A DNA stretch of 64,000 bases, taken from Thalassobacillus cyri. GTDB taxonomy: Bacteria > Bacillota > Bacilli > Bacillales > Halobacillaceae. The stretch's first letter is position 1; each line of letters starts with the position of its first letter. Shown here piece after piece: positions 17,843 through 26,425 of the stretch. The stretch is taken from contig NZ_FNQR01000002.1 in NCBI RefSeq assembly GCF_900107755.1, positions 1 to 64,000 on the forward strand. The letters run 5' to 3'. Both the position numbers and the translations under genes were made by a program. Below the pieces are notes generated by a model. That model ran no database searches. It was not told where the DNA came from and saw only the letters and a list, made by a program, of their open reading frames with translations.

Positions 17843-19558
17843 TTATTCTTCTAGTGTAGAAGTGTCTCCAGTCGGAAGGCCTAGCTCCCAGGATTTCAGG
17901 AGACGACGCATGATTTTACCGCTTCGCGTCTTTGGAATCGTGTCTTTGATTTCGATTTCACGAGGAGCCGCATGCGCACTTAACCCTTTTTTAACGAACT
18001 GGCGGATATCTTCCAGCAATTCATCGGACTCTTCATAACCCTCATTCAATGTGATGAACGCTTTGATGATTTCTCCGCGCTCTGGGTCTGGCTTACCGAT
18101 GACCCCGGCCTCAGCAACTGCTTCATGCTCAATCAGCTTACTTTCTACCTCAAATGGTCCGACACGCTCACCAGAGGTGTTGATGACATCATCAAGGCGT
18201 CCCTGGAACCAGAAGTAGCCGTCTTCATCCATATAAGCACTATCTCCGGATACATACCAGTCACCAAGGAAATAGCTTTCATATTTTCCAGGATTCTTCC
18301 AAACGGCACGCATCATGGACGGCCACCCTTTTTTCAATGCCAGGTTCCCCATCCGGTTCGGCGGCAGTTCATTCCCGTCATTATCGACGATTGCAGCTTC
18401 TGTTCCTGGGAAAGGTTTACCCATAGAGCCTGGACGCATATCCATAGCAGGATAGTTACAGATCATCATGCCACCGGTTTCTGTCATCCACCATGTATCA
18501 TGGATTCGCAGGTCCAGTGCCTTCAATCCCCAGGTGATAACCTCCGGATTCAATGGTTCACCGACACTCAAGACATGGCGTAAAGAGGACATATCATGTT
18601 TCTTCGCCACATCTTCTCCAGCGCTTACCAGTTTACGGAATGCTGTCGGGGCGGAATACCACACTGTTACTTTGTATTGATCGATGGTGCCATACCAATC
18701 ATCAGGGCTGAAGCGTCCGCCTCGGATCACGTTGGTCACTCCATTTAGCCACGGAGCAAAAATACCATAGCTTGTACCAGTTACCCAGCCCGGGTCAGCT
18801 GTACACCAGTAAGTATCATCTTCTTTCAAGTCCAATACCCATTTACCAGTTTGATAGTGTTGGAGCATGGCATTGTGTACATGATAGACACCTTTTGGTT
18901 TGCCGGTAGAACCGGATGTATAGTGAAGCAGCATGCCATCCTCTAAATCTACCCATTCGATATCAAAATCCTTGGAAGCCTGCTCCATTTCTTTATGATA
19001 ATCGATATAATCACCGGATTGACCAGGTGCATCTCCGACAAGGACGATTTTTTCAAGATTTGGCAGCTCATCCACCGGTACACGATCCAATAATTCCGGC
19101 GTAGTGACAAGCATGCTTGCCTCACTATCTTCCAGACGGTCGCGTACGGCCTGCTCCATAAACGCCTCAAATAAAGGACCGGCAATTGCACCAGTTTTCA
19201 AGATTCCAAGAAACGCAGCGTAAAATTCAGGACTTCTGTGCATGAATAAGAAGACACGGTCGCCCTTTTCTACGTTATATTTTTTCAGTACATTTGCAAA
19301 TTGGTTACTTTTGAATTTCAAATCTTCAAAGGTTAGTTTCTCTTCACGATTTGGAGCTGAATAAATCAGAGCGGTCTGATCCTTTTTATCAGGGTTGTCC
19401 GCATGACGATCGATTGCCTCATAAGCGATGTTTACTTTACCTGTTTCACTCCAAGAGAATTGGCTTTTGACACTATCCCATTGGAACTGCTCGTATGTTT
19501 CTTTGTAGTCTTTCATGTTGTGATTGCCTTCACGTGCTGGAATTGGTTGCATGTCCAT
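17843..19558 (-). CDS. acsA: Acetyl-CoA synthetase AcsA
   Basis: A 571-residue AMP-forming acyl-CoA synthetase, one residue from the B. subtilis AcsA length (572). The P-loop is YTSGSTGKPKGV, the acetate-pocket region holds DTWWMTETGG, and the C-terminal PKTRSGKIMRR carries the lysine that is reversibly acetylated in this family. It makes acetyl-CoA from acetate. The acuABC genes that neighbour B. subtilis acsA are absent here. GAGGTGATT precedes the ATG and a cre site lies 22 bases upstream. Confidence 0.96.
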   Translation of the reverse strand: MDMQPIPAREGNHNMKDYKETYEQFQWDSVKSQFSWSETGKVNIAYEAIDRHADNPDKKDQTALIYSAPNREEKLTFEDLKFKSNQFANVLKKYNVEKGDRVFLFMHRSPEFYAAFLGILKTGAIAGPLFEAFMEQAVRDRLEDSEASMLVTTPELLDRVPVDELPNLEKIVLVGDAPGQSGDYIDYHKEMEQASKDFDIEWVDLEDGMLLHYTSGSTGKPKGVYHVHNAMLQHYQTGKWVLDLKEDDTYWCTADPGWVTGTSYGIFAPWLNGVTNVIRGGRFSPDDWYGTIDQYKVTVWYSAPTAFRKLVSAGEDVAKKHDMSSLRHVLSVGEPLNPEVITWGLKALDLRIHDTWWMTETGGMMICNYPAMDMRPGSMGKPFPGTEAAIVDNDGNELPPNRMGNLALKKGWPSMMRAVWKNPGKYESYFLGDWYVSGDSAYMDEDGYFWFQGRLDDVINTSGERVGPFEVESKLIEHEAVAEAGVIGKPDPERGEIIKAFITLNEGYEESDELLEDIRQFVKKGLSAHAAPREIEIKDTIPKTRSGKIMRRLLKSWELGLPTGDTSTLEE

Positions 19559-19579
19559 AGAATCACCTCATTTAATAAT

Positions 19580-19595
19580 TTGTAAACGGTTTCTT
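19580..19595. promoter_or_regulatory. CcpA-binding cre site of acsA
   Basis: TTGTAAACGGTTTCTT matches the cre consensus WTGNNARCGNWWWCAW at all defined positions but one. Its place just before the acsA start fits carbon catabolite repression, as known for B. subtilis acsA. Confidence 0.75.
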
Positions 19596-19766
19596 ACCTA
19601 AGTAAAAAAATACTCGCTACACTTATGTTCGGCAGAGCCCCTATTTGGATTTTTCTAAAAATTCGTGAATTACTTTTTATTTTAGAATACTTCGGCAAAG
19701 TTTTAAAGTAATAAGGGATAAGTTTTGGCAGATTGGTGAAAAAGCATCACATAATCATACTCTTGA

Positions 19767-19795
19767 TTGACAGGAACAGGAAGGAACCCTATAAT
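19767..19795 (+). promoter_or_regulatory. Consensus sigma-A promoter of the queF operon
   Basis: TTGACA (19767-19772), exactly 17 bases, TATAAT (19790-19795). Transcription would start near 19802, just before the preQ1 riboswitch. The stretch 19600-19765 between acsA and this promoter shows nothing else I can name. Confidence 0.92.
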
Positions 19796-19833
19796 AAATA
19801 AGGTTACAATTAAATAAAATCCGTAACGCACGG

Positions 19834-19921
19834 GAGAGGTTCTTAGCGATACCCTCGATAAAAAACTAAGGATATATGATGATGTCAGAGACCATATCCC
19901 TTAGGGTGTGGTCTTTTTTTA
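19834..19921 (+). promoter_or_regulatory. preQ1-I riboswitch with transcription terminator
   Basis: The aptamer (19834-19871) has the preQ1-I pattern AGAGGTTCTTAGC...ACCCTC...AAAAAACTAAGG. A terminator follows (stem GACCATATCCC with GGGTGTGGTC, about 19890-19913, then seven T). CTAAGGATAT at the aptamer end can pair with ATATCCCTTAG in the terminator's 5' arm, giving an antiterminator when preQ1 is absent. It should turn queF and the transporter off when preQ1 is plentiful. Confidence 0.93.
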
Positions 19922-20024
19922 TACTTTAGGAAAGTTTAACTTTGTTAAAGGGTTCAAGAATAAGTACTTGGCGGCAAGCCAAGTCTTTCTAAATGGCTAC
20001 ACGTATATAAAGGAGGCAATCAAT

Positions 20025-20522
20025 ATGGCTGGACGAAAAGATGAAGATTTAAAAGATTTATCCTTGCTGGGCAGTCAAGGAACGAACTATTCCTTCGACT
20101 ACGACCCCGCTGTACTTGAGACTTTTGATAACCAGCATCCAAACCGGGATTACTTTGTAAAATTCAATTGCCCTGAGTTTACAACACTCTGTCCAAAGAC
20201 AGGTCAGCCTGACTTTGCGACGATTTATATCAGCTACATCCCAGATGAAAAGATGGTCGAAAGCAAATCGCTCAAGCTGTACCTCTTCAGTTTTCGGAAT
20301 CACGGGGATTTCCATGAGGATAGTGTCAACATCATTATGAATGACCTGATTGAGCTGATGACACCGCGTTATATCGAAGTATGGGGCAAATTCACGCCAC
20401 GAGGCGGTATTTCCATCGATCCTTACTGCAACTATGGGAAGCCAGGGACGAAGTTTGAACAAATGGCAGAACAACGACTTTTCAACCATGATCTATATCC
20501 TGAAAAAATCGACAACCGTTAA
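20025..20522 (+). CDS. queF: NADPH-dependent 7-cyano-7-deazaguanine reductase QueF
   Basis: A 165-residue unimodular QueF, the B. subtilis length. The nucleophilic cysteine lies in the [14 protein letters not shown] motif, and the QueF motif [20 protein letters not shown] is present. It reduces preQ0 to preQ1 for queuosine in tRNA. AAAGGAGG sets the start at 20025. A small hairpin (ACTTGGC/GCCAAGT, 19966-19983) lies between the riboswitch terminator and the gene. First gene of a two-gene operon under the preQ1 riboswitch. Confidence 0.97.
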   Translation: MAGRKDEDLKDLSLLGSQGTNYSFDYDPAVLETFDNQHPNRDYFVKFNCPEFTTLCPKTGQPDFATIYISYIPDEKMVESKSLKLYLFSFRNHGDFHEDSVNIIMNDLIELMTPRYIEVWGKFTPRGGISIDPYCNYGKPGTKFEQMAEQRLFNHDLYPEKIDNR

Positions 20523-20572
20523 CCGAGGGTAACGTTTAGAAGTTTGCTCCCTTTGATAAGGAGGGAAATCAC

Positions 20573-21205
20573 ATGTTCATTTATTTAAATGCATTATTTG
20601 TAGGTTTATTGATTTTGGCAAATATTTTAGGAGTAAAGCTGTTTTCAATCGGCGGGTACGTACTTCCTGCTGCTGTCATCGTATACGTCGTCACTTATCT
20701 GATCACCGATGTAATCGGGGAAGTATATGGCAAAGTAGCTGCCAAGAAAACGGTGCAGGCTGGTTTTTTCACCCAGGTGATTGCACTTATTTTTATTTTA
20801 GTCGCAATTCAGCTTCCAGCAGCACCCTTTTTCCAATCGCAGGCAGAATTTGAAACGATTCTCGGCGGCAGCTTTCGGGTGATGCTGGCAAGTCTGGTGT
20901 CTTATGTTGCCAGTCAAAATTTCGACGTATTCATTTTCCACCGTTTGAAAAAGAAACACGGCGAACAGAAGCTATGGCTCCGGAACAATTTATCGACGAT
21001 GTCGAGCCAGCTGATTGATACCGTAGTCTTCATTACCATTGCATTTGCCGGCACCATGCCAACAGCAGCTTTGCTGGGGATGATCGCTACGCAGTATGTA
21101 TTCAAGTTCCTTGTCGCAGCTGTCGACACACCAATCGCCTACATGTTAGTGAAAGCAGCCAGAAAAGATAAGCAAAGCTTCCAGTTAGCTGAATCCATGA
21201 AATAA
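20573..21205 (+). CDS. Queuosine precursor transporter (YhhQ/YpdP family)
   Basis: A 210-residue membrane protein of the YhhQ/QPTR (DUF165) family with about six membrane segments. It keeps the family traits: an N-terminal AN(I)LG-type motif, ITDVIGEVYGK in the second segment and DTPIAYM near the end. E. coli YhhQ imports preQ0/preQ1. It starts 50 bases after queF with GGAGGG upstream and shares the riboswitch, so the cell can both make and import the precursor. Confidence 0.93.
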   Translation: MFIYLNALFVGLLILANILGVKLFSIGGYVLPAAVIVYVVTYLITDVIGEVYGKVAAKKTVQAGFFTQVIALIFILVAIQLPAAPFFQSQAEFETILGGSFRVMLASLVSYVASQNFDVFIFHRLKKKHGEQKLWLRNNLSTMSSQLIDTVVFITIAFAGTMPTAALLGMIATQYVFKFLVAAVDTPIAYMLVKAARKDKQSFQLAESMK

Positions 21206-21248
21206 ACCAAAGCCCAGCAGTGTGTGTCTACCTGCTGGGCTTTGGTGT
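21204..21248. terminator. Bidirectional terminator after the queuosine operon
   Basis: A 15-bp perfect stem (ACCAAAGCCCAGCAG, 21206-21220, with 21232-21246) between convergent genes. Confidence 0.88.
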
Positions 21249-21274
21249 TTCTAAGTTTTCCAATGTCTTTTCGT

Positions 21275-22729
21275 TTATTGTTTGTCGTCTTTGTACTGCA
21301 TGTAGACGGTTTGGGTAACCAGGAAGTCTTCAACTCCGTGCTTACCATCAGCTCCGCCAAGCCCGGATTGTCTCATTCCGGCATGGTAGCCCTGGACTGC
21401 TTCGAAGTTTTCCCGGTTGATGAACGTCTCACCGAACTTCAACTCATTCACGACCCGCATCGCTTCATGATAATTTTCTGTATATACGGATGAGGATAAT
21501 CCGTAAACCGTGTCATTGCCTCGTTCAATTGCTTCATCCAAGGTAGAGAATGTGCTAACGGGAATAACTGGTCCGAAGATCTCTTCCTGAATAATCTCCA
21601 TATCCTGCGTCACATTCTTTAAGATTGTCGGTTTATAGAAATACCCTTTATCAAAATCCTCCGGGCGTTCACCGCCAGTTACAACTTCTGCTCCAGCATC
21701 AACAGCGGTCAACACCATGGATTCTACTTTTTCCCTGCGATCTTCACTTACTAACGGACCGACATCCGCTTCTTTATTCTTTAACGGATCGCCAATGGTC
21801 ACATCTTCTATTTTTTCTTTCAGTATTTCTAAAAATTCCTCCGCTACGCTTTCGTGAACATATACCCGCTCCGCGTTGGTGCAGGCTTGCCCATTATTAG
21901 CAATACGGGAAGCTGTAATATTTTCTGCAGCAAGGTCAAGGTCAGCATTATCGGTTACAATAGCCGGCGCTTTTCCACCTAACTCCAGGTTCACTTTCGT
22001 AATGTTTTGAGCAGCTGCTTCCATGACCTTTGTACCTGCCGGAATGCTTCCGGTCATCGTCACCATATGGACTTTTTCATGGGAAGCAAGGGCGTTACCA
22101 ATTTCAGAGCCTGTTCCAGTTACAAGGTTGTACACGCCTTTTGGAATTTCGCTCATCTCATCAATGATTTTTGTGAATTCCATCGCGGTATTCGGTGTCT
22201 GCTGGCTCGGCTTCAATACGATTGTACAGCCGGTGACTAATGCGGTTGCTACCTTACGAGCCAAAATGAACATCGGAAAATTCCATGGCACAATACCTCC
22301 GATGACCCCGATCGGCTTTTTGTAGATGTGGATGTGCTCATTCGGGCGGTCACTTGGTACGATTTCCCCTTCGATTCGACGCGCCCATTCCGACATATAA
22401 CGGAAATAATCAATCGCAAGATCAATTTCCCCGCTCGCGAGTTCATAATCTTTCCCTTGTTCTTCCTGCAGCAGTTCAATGAACCGGTCGCGTTTCGCTT
22501 CGATTCGGTCACCGATTTCACGTACGATTTTTCCACGTTCAATATTCGGCTTCAGTTCCCACTCTTTCTGGGCATTGAAAGCGGCTTTGACAGCACGATC
22601 GATATCTTCCTCCGTGCCACGTGGTGACTGAGAGATCACCTCTTCTGTTGCTGGATTGATGATATCGAGCCATTTATCTCCAGTAGATTCCATATATTGA
22701 CCATCAATGTATAGTTTATGGGTTTGCAA
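21275..22729 (-). CDS. Aldehyde dehydrogenase (lactaldehyde dehydrogenase AldA-like)
   Basis: A 484-residue NAD-dependent aldehyde dehydrogenase. It has PWNFPMF, the LELGGKAP motif with the general-base Glu, and the catalytic Cys in NNGQACTNAER. The C-terminal FINRENFEAVQGYHAG resembles AldA-type lactaldehyde/glycolaldehyde dehydrogenases. Substrate is not certain. The start is a TTG at 22729 with a strong AAGGAGG six bases before it; an upstream in-frame extension to 22798 has no family similarity. A GTTTAA...GGGTGG pair upstream suggests sigma-B, but the spacing is poor. Confidence 0.87.
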   Translation of the reverse strand: MQTHKLYIDGQYMESTGDKWLDIINPATEEVISQSPRGTEEDIDRAVKAAFNAQKEWELKPNIERGKIVREIGDRIEAKRDRFIELLQEEQGKDYELASGEIDLAIDYFRYMSEWARRIEGEIVPSDRPNEHIHIYKKPIGVIGGIVPWNFPMFILARKVATALVTGCTIVLKPSQQTPNTAMEFTKIIDEMSEIPKGVYNLVTGTGSEIGNALASHEKVHMVTMTGSIPAGTKVMEAAAQNITKVNLELGGKAPAIVTDNADLDLAAENITASRIANNGQACTNAERVYVHESVAEEFLEILKEKIEDVTIGDPLKNKEADVGPLVSEDRREKVESMVLTAVDAGAEVVTGGERPEDFDKGYFYKPTILKNVTQDMEIIQEEIFGPVIPVSTFSTLDEAIERGNDTVYGLSSSVYTENYHEAMRVVNELKFGETFINRENFEAVQGYHAGMRQSGLGGADGKHGVEDFLVTQTVYMQYKDDKQ

Positions 22730-22870
22730 GATAATCCTCCTTATAATCAGGAATTGCTGCTGTACATTATCTTCCACCCAAAGTCCCGTCTTAAACACGT
22801 GTATCGGCTCATGTGCCTTGCTGACAGTTACGTTATACTTTAAGTAACCATTCTATTGAGGTGACTTCAC

Positions 22871-23062
22871 ATGGGCCAAAAAAATATGATTTCCTGGATG
22901 TTTGTTACTGTAGGAATTATTAATGCAGTCACAGGTGCCGTCATGTTGTTTGTCATCAATGAAAAAATCATCAGCTTCATCTTCTTAGCCTCAAGCGTCA
23001 TTTTTTTGTTGGCAGGAAGGGTTGCATGGAATGAAAATCATGGAGAGGGAGCTAAGGAATAG
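22871..23062 (+). CDS. Small membrane protein, unknown function
   Basis: A 63-residue protein with two membrane segments (about 8-27 and 33-50) and a charged C-terminus. I do not recognise a family. GAGGTGA precedes the ATG. Its 3' end overlaps the end of the convergent transporter gene by 11 bases. Confidence 0.65.
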   Translation: MGQKNMISWMFVTVGIINAVTGAVMLFVINEKIISFIFLASSVIFLLAGRVAWNENHGEGAKE

Positions 23063-23963
23063 CTTTCTCTCCCTTTCTTTGTCTTTGTTTTCGTGTGGTC
23101 ATATAAACGCCGCCTAACACCAGGGCCCCTCCCAGGAGCTGCGATGACGTCATCGCCTCTCCTAAGAAAAAAAAGGCCATAATCGCTGTAACAACTGGTA
23201 TCAAATTTAAGAATACAGATGCTTTGGAAGGCCCGATCATGGCAACTGCCTGATTCCAGGCCAGCAAGGCGATCACAGCAGGAAACACCCCTGTATAAAG
23301 TACACTCCAAACCACTTTTGCTGACCAGTTGATGTCAAAACCGCCTGGAATCCATTCCAGAATTGCGGATAACACAAGCAACGTTCCATTTCCCATAGCG
23401 AGCATAAATAACAAGCTGCCATACATCGGAAACTTGGATCCATGGTTATTGACTAACAGCGAATAAAACGCCCAGCTTATTACTGCTGTCAACATGATTA
23501 AATCCCCTATATTGAAACCCAGCTCAAGGAGTACCTCCAAAGATCCTTGTGTGATGATATAAAGCACCCCTGAAAAAGAAAGGACCACCCCCATTACCTG
23601 CAAGCCAGAAAATCTTTCCCTGAGAAACAAAAAGCTGAGCACCATGGCAACCGATGGGGTAAGCGCCTCAACAATCGATGCATTGATAGTGGTTGTATAG
23701 TTCAATGAGGTATAAACCAAGGCAGGGAAAAGCACCACCCCGGTCAGCGCCATTCCATATAACGCTTTCCAATTTTTCAACATTAATGGCCGGGCATATT
23801 TAAACTCCTGTCTTGCAAAGACCAACAGCACCAGTAAGGCTATCAGCGTACGAAACCAGGCTAACGTAAATGGGGCGATTTCCTCCGTTGCAACTTTGCC
23901 GGCAATGAAATTTCCAGAAAATAAAATGATTGCGAGCATGACGAAAGCATAGGCTTTCCACAT
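23052..23963 (-). CDS. DMT superfamily (EamA) transporter
   Basis: A 303-residue protein of ten membrane segments made of two EamA repeats, each ending with a conserved proline/glutamate region (ALTPSVAMVLSFLFLRERFS and LNLIPVVTAIMAFFFLGEAM). The substrate cannot be told from sequence; relatives export amino acids or other metabolites. It has a basic C-terminal tail (TTRKQRQRKGEKAIP). It appears monocistronic. Confidence 0.87.
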   Translation of the reverse strand: MWKAYAFVMLAIILFSGNFIAGKVATEEIAPFTLAWFRTLIALLVLLVFARQEFKYARPLMLKNWKALYGMALTGVVLFPALVYTSLNYTTTINASIVEALTPSVAMVLSFLFLRERFSGLQVMGVVLSFSGVLYIITQGSLEVLLELGFNIGDLIMLTAVISWAFYSLLVNNHGSKFPMYGSLLFMLAMGNGTLLVLSAILEWIPGGFDINWSAKVVWSVLYTGVFPAVIALLAWNQAVAMIGPSKASVFLNLIPVVTAIMAFFFLGEAMTSSQLLGGALVLGGVYMTTRKQRQRKGEKAIP

Positions 23964-24210
23964 TGGGCTAACACCTGCCTTTTCTTATGGAAAAATATCA
24001 AAAATCATACCTTTCAAGAAAATCGTTCCTTCACTTTTATCATAGATCTGATTGATTTCTGTGATGTCTTCCCATTGATGATGTTGGGGTAGAGCACCGG
24101 GATAGTATCTTAACGAAAGCCCAGAAAGCCGGTGCTGCGACGACAGATAATTTGGCTGAACTTAAAAAGGGATCCAATTAAACGTATCGTACAAGCGTAT
24201 GCAAATATCC
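23964..24210. other. Intergenic stretch with a possible coding remnant
   Basis: No complete gene. A short plus-strand open frame ending at the TAA 24179-24181 would read HRDSILTKAQKAGAATTDN and then LAELKKGSN; it looks protein-like but has no start codon with a ribosome binding site. An AGCACCGG/CCGGTGCT inverted repeat lies within it. It may be the tail of a decayed gene. Confidence 0.35.
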
Positions 24211-24248
24211 AAAAGACTCTTACCTTCGAAAAGGTAAGAGTCTTTATT
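24211..24248 (-). terminator. Terminator after the membrane-anchored hypothetical gene
   Basis: A 13-bp perfect stem (AGACTCTTACCTT, 24214-24226, with 24231-24243) closed by CGAA, with a T-rich tail on the minus strand. Confidence 0.9.
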
Positions 24249-24249
24249 T

Positions 24250-24801
24250 TCAGCCATTGCCTAGTGTCTCTGTCACACCCCAGACTTCTTTATAGTTGGT
24301 AAAATCATTGATGGCTATATCGAGGTCATGAAAGTAACGATGTGCATTTTTCACATTACTCTTATCTTGTGACCCATTCGCTATTTCTTCTAAATAATTG
24401 GATACCGCGTCCATATCCGCCTGTAAAGTCGGAGGGTCCTCGAAGGACTGGTTTTTGATATACGATAAAAAGCGGCCTGCTTGTTCACTTTGTGCCTTCC
24501 AGTCCACTCCATCATCCAGTTCTCCATATCCCGTCGTATCATTATAAAAACTATGGGCCCTGGAAATTAAATCCCCGGCATCTTCAAATGTTGTTGTGCT
24601 TGATGTTTCGCTTGTCTCCGCGTTGTTGCCTGATTCGGACTGAGAATCTTCCTCTTGTTCGACGGTATCCGTGGCTGTATTCTCCGTTTTGTTATTATCA
24701 TTAATGTCGGTAAATATCATTATGCCAAAAAAGCCAAGCGCACCTGCCATTAGTATAAGTAAGATGGTCATTAAGCCTTTAAAACTGAATAGTCTACCCA
24801 T
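24250..24801 (-). CDS. Membrane-anchored extracytoplasmic protein, unknown function
   Basis: A 183-residue protein: one N-terminal membrane anchor (about 9-30), a low-complexity Asp/Glu/Ser/Thr linker (NKTENTATDTVEQEEDSQSE and on) and a C-terminal helical domain outside the membrane. I do not recognise the family. The start MGRLFSF has AAGGGGATTGAC upstream; the longer frame to 24861 runs into a dispersed repeat fragment. It is followed by a good terminator. Confidence 0.72.
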   Translation of the reverse strand: MGRLFSFKGLMTILLILMAGALGFFGIMIFTDINDNNKTENTATDTVEQEEDSQSESGNNAETSETSSTTTFEDAGDLISRAHSFYNDTTGYGELDDGVDWKAQSEQAGRFLSYIKNQSFEDPPTLQADMDAVSNYLEEIANGSQDKSNVKNAHRYFHDLDIAINDFTNYKEVWGVTETLGNG

Positions 24802-24826
24802 GTCAATCCCCTTTATTAAGCTATTA

Positions 24827-24857
24827 CCACCAAGCTTAATATAAGCAGAATAACATT
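24827..24857. repeat. Fragment of a dispersed intergenic repeat
   Basis: ACCAAGCTTAATATAAGCAG closely matches CGCCAAGCTTAAGATAAGCAG at 36830-36850, the left half of a repeat that is fuller there. Confidence 0.5.
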
Positions 24858-24881
24858 TCAATTATTTTCCTTTTCTACTTT

Positions 24882-25223
24882 TCACTGAATGGTGATATCG
24901 ACAATGTCGTTCAAATCTACCGTGAACGTGTGTTTAGTCGCTTCCTCTGTCCCATGAAGCTCTTTTCGGACGGAACAAATAGAATTGATTTTACCCTGGC
25001 GCCGCTCATGATCGAAGCCATTATGATAGGTAAGTTCGACCGTCAGATTGTCATTCCATGCGCGTTGTAGGAGAAAGTCGATTTCCACTGCTTTTTGTTC
25101 ATCAATGATCCCTTTTTCTACCCGTTCATCCTCTTTCCATAATTCTTTCACCAACTGTACATGCTCGGGCAGCATCAATGACGTCCATTTGATGGTTCCA
25201 CGATCTTTATTATGCTTATCCAT
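24882..25223 (-). CDS. YolD-like family protein, LexA-controlled
   Basis: A 113-residue protein with the YolD signature DRGTIKWTSLMLPEHV followed by an acidic helix and a beta-rich end. YolD-like proteins usually sit beside a Y-family polymerase gene (uvrX/yqjW) and take part in SOS-induced repair. No polymerase gene is next to this copy. The start at 25223 has GGGAGGGTG upstream, and a perfect LexA half-site pair lies 23 bases upstream of it. Confidence 0.88.
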   Translation of the reverse strand: MDKHNKDRGTIKWTSLMLPEHVQLVKELWKEDERVEKGIIDEQKAVEIDFLLQRAWNDNLTVELTYHNGFDHERRQGKINSICSVRKELHGTEEATKHTFTVDLNDIVDITIQ

Positions 25224-25245
25224 CCTGCACACCCTCCCGTCATTT

Positions 25246-25259
25246 CGAACGCTTGTTCC
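25246..25259. promoter_or_regulatory. LexA (SOS) box upstream of the yolD-like gene
   Basis: CGAACGCTTGTTCC matches the Bacillus LexA/DinR consensus CGAACNNNNGTTCG in all but the last base, with both GAAC/GTTC half-sites intact. Confidence 0.85.
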
Positions 25260-25327
25260 CATTATATATAATTACAACGGCAGGGTAAAGCTTATTTCAC
25301 AGAATGCCAAAAATTGACGTTTTCTCC

Positions 25328-26425
25328 TTACATTCGCTTTGGAAGTGGAAGTTTGAAATGAAAGGTGTGATGGTAGCCATCTGTCCTCAACTGCAGCGTC
25401 CCGTTATGCTGCTCGATGATTTCTTTGCTAATGGCAAGACCGAGCCCGCTCCCCCCTGTTTCCCGGCTTCTCGAGACCTCGATACGATAGAAACGTTCAA
25501 AAATCGCTGCTTGATTTTCTTCGGAGATAAAGGAACCTGGACCTGAAACAGACAGTTTATATTCTGTTTCTAAACGCTCTCCTGTGATGTGAATAGCTCC
25601 CTTGCCCTGATAGTAGTGGATAGCATTTTGTAACAGATTGGTCAATACTTGCTGGATACCCTCTCGATGAATAAACAGCCGGCTTTCATCTAATTGACAC
25701 ACCACATCAATTTGTTGATTGGAAAGTTCCCATTCAAATAAATTCACACAGTTAGCTGCTAATTCCTTGATGTCTACCATTTCACGCTTTGGAAAGGACT
25801 GCTCGCCAAGACTGTCCCATTCCTTCACTTGATGAAGCTGCTGCATCATGTTGGTGATGCGTTTCGCCTCAAGATGGAGGGACTGATAAAGTTCTGGCGA
25901 TCCTTCAATTACCCCTTTACTCAGGCCTTCAAGATAGCCATTGATATTGGAAAGCGGGGTGCGTAGTTCGTGTGCCATATCCGTCAGCATTTTGTTACGA
26001 TTCTGTTCGTTTTCCCTTAACAAAATGATCAGTTCATTATAATGTTCGACAAGCTGACCGATTTCGTCCTTACTGTTTGTCTCCAGTACAGCAGGATAGG
26101 TTCCATCTTTTAAACGTTTCATCGACTGGGTCAATTCGGTGATCGGCTGCATCATCCGCTTCATCATAAAATAATGAATCAGGCTGCCAGCGACAATAGC
26201 AATGAAGCTGAATATCCATAAATACTGAAACAGTGTCGAATTGAAGCTTAACTGGCGAGCCGTTCCGACATCCGTAATTCTGTCCACCAGAAAGCAAGCG
26301 CTCTGATAGACAGCAACACCACTTAAGAGGATAAATAGTGAAATAATGATAATATTAGTGATCGTCAATCTCCAGAGCAACTGTGTGGCCATTTTCTCCC
26401 GCCAGGCTTTAATTTTCTGCCACAA
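25328..26425 (-). CDS. Sensor histidine kinase with HAMP domain
   Basis: A 365-residue kinase: two membrane segments (about 23-40 and 67-86) bracketing a short extracellular part, a HAMP domain, H-box MAHELRTPLSN with His152, N-box NLLQNAIHYY, and G2-box GGSGLGLAIS. The G1 box is abnormal: SVSGPGSFI stands where DNGxGI is expected, so the conserved Asp is missing. It overlaps the response-regulator stop by 17 bases using a TTG start at 26425; an in-frame ATG 11 codons later is an alternative. Last gene of the ccdA-resA-like operon. Confidence 0.9.
   Translation of the reverse strand: MWQKIKAWREKMATQLLWRLTITNIIIISLFILLSGVAVYQSACFLVDRITDVGTARQLSFNSTLFQYLWIFSFIAIVAGSLIHYFMMKRMMQPITELTQSMKRLKDGTYPAVLETNSKDEIGQLVEHYNELIILLRENEQNRNKMLTDMAHELRTPLSNINGYLEGLSKGVIEGSPELYQSLHLEAKRITNMMQQLHQVKEWDSLGEQSFPKREMVDIKELAANCVNLFEWELSNQQIDVVCQLDESRLFIHREGIQQVLTNLLQNAIHYYQGKGAIHITGERLETEYKLSVSGPGSFISEENQAAIFERFYRIEVSRSRETGGSGLGLAISKEIIEQHNGTLQLRTDGYHHTFHFKLPLPKRM

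Noticed and set aside
22774-22796. Sigma-B promoter for the AldA-like gene
   Set aside because: GTTTAA is present but the -10 is GGGTGG and the spacer is 11 bases, shorter than the accepted range.
24066-24181. Short protein-like frame ending LAELKKGSN
   Set aside because: No start codon with a ribosome binding site; at best a decayed gene tail.
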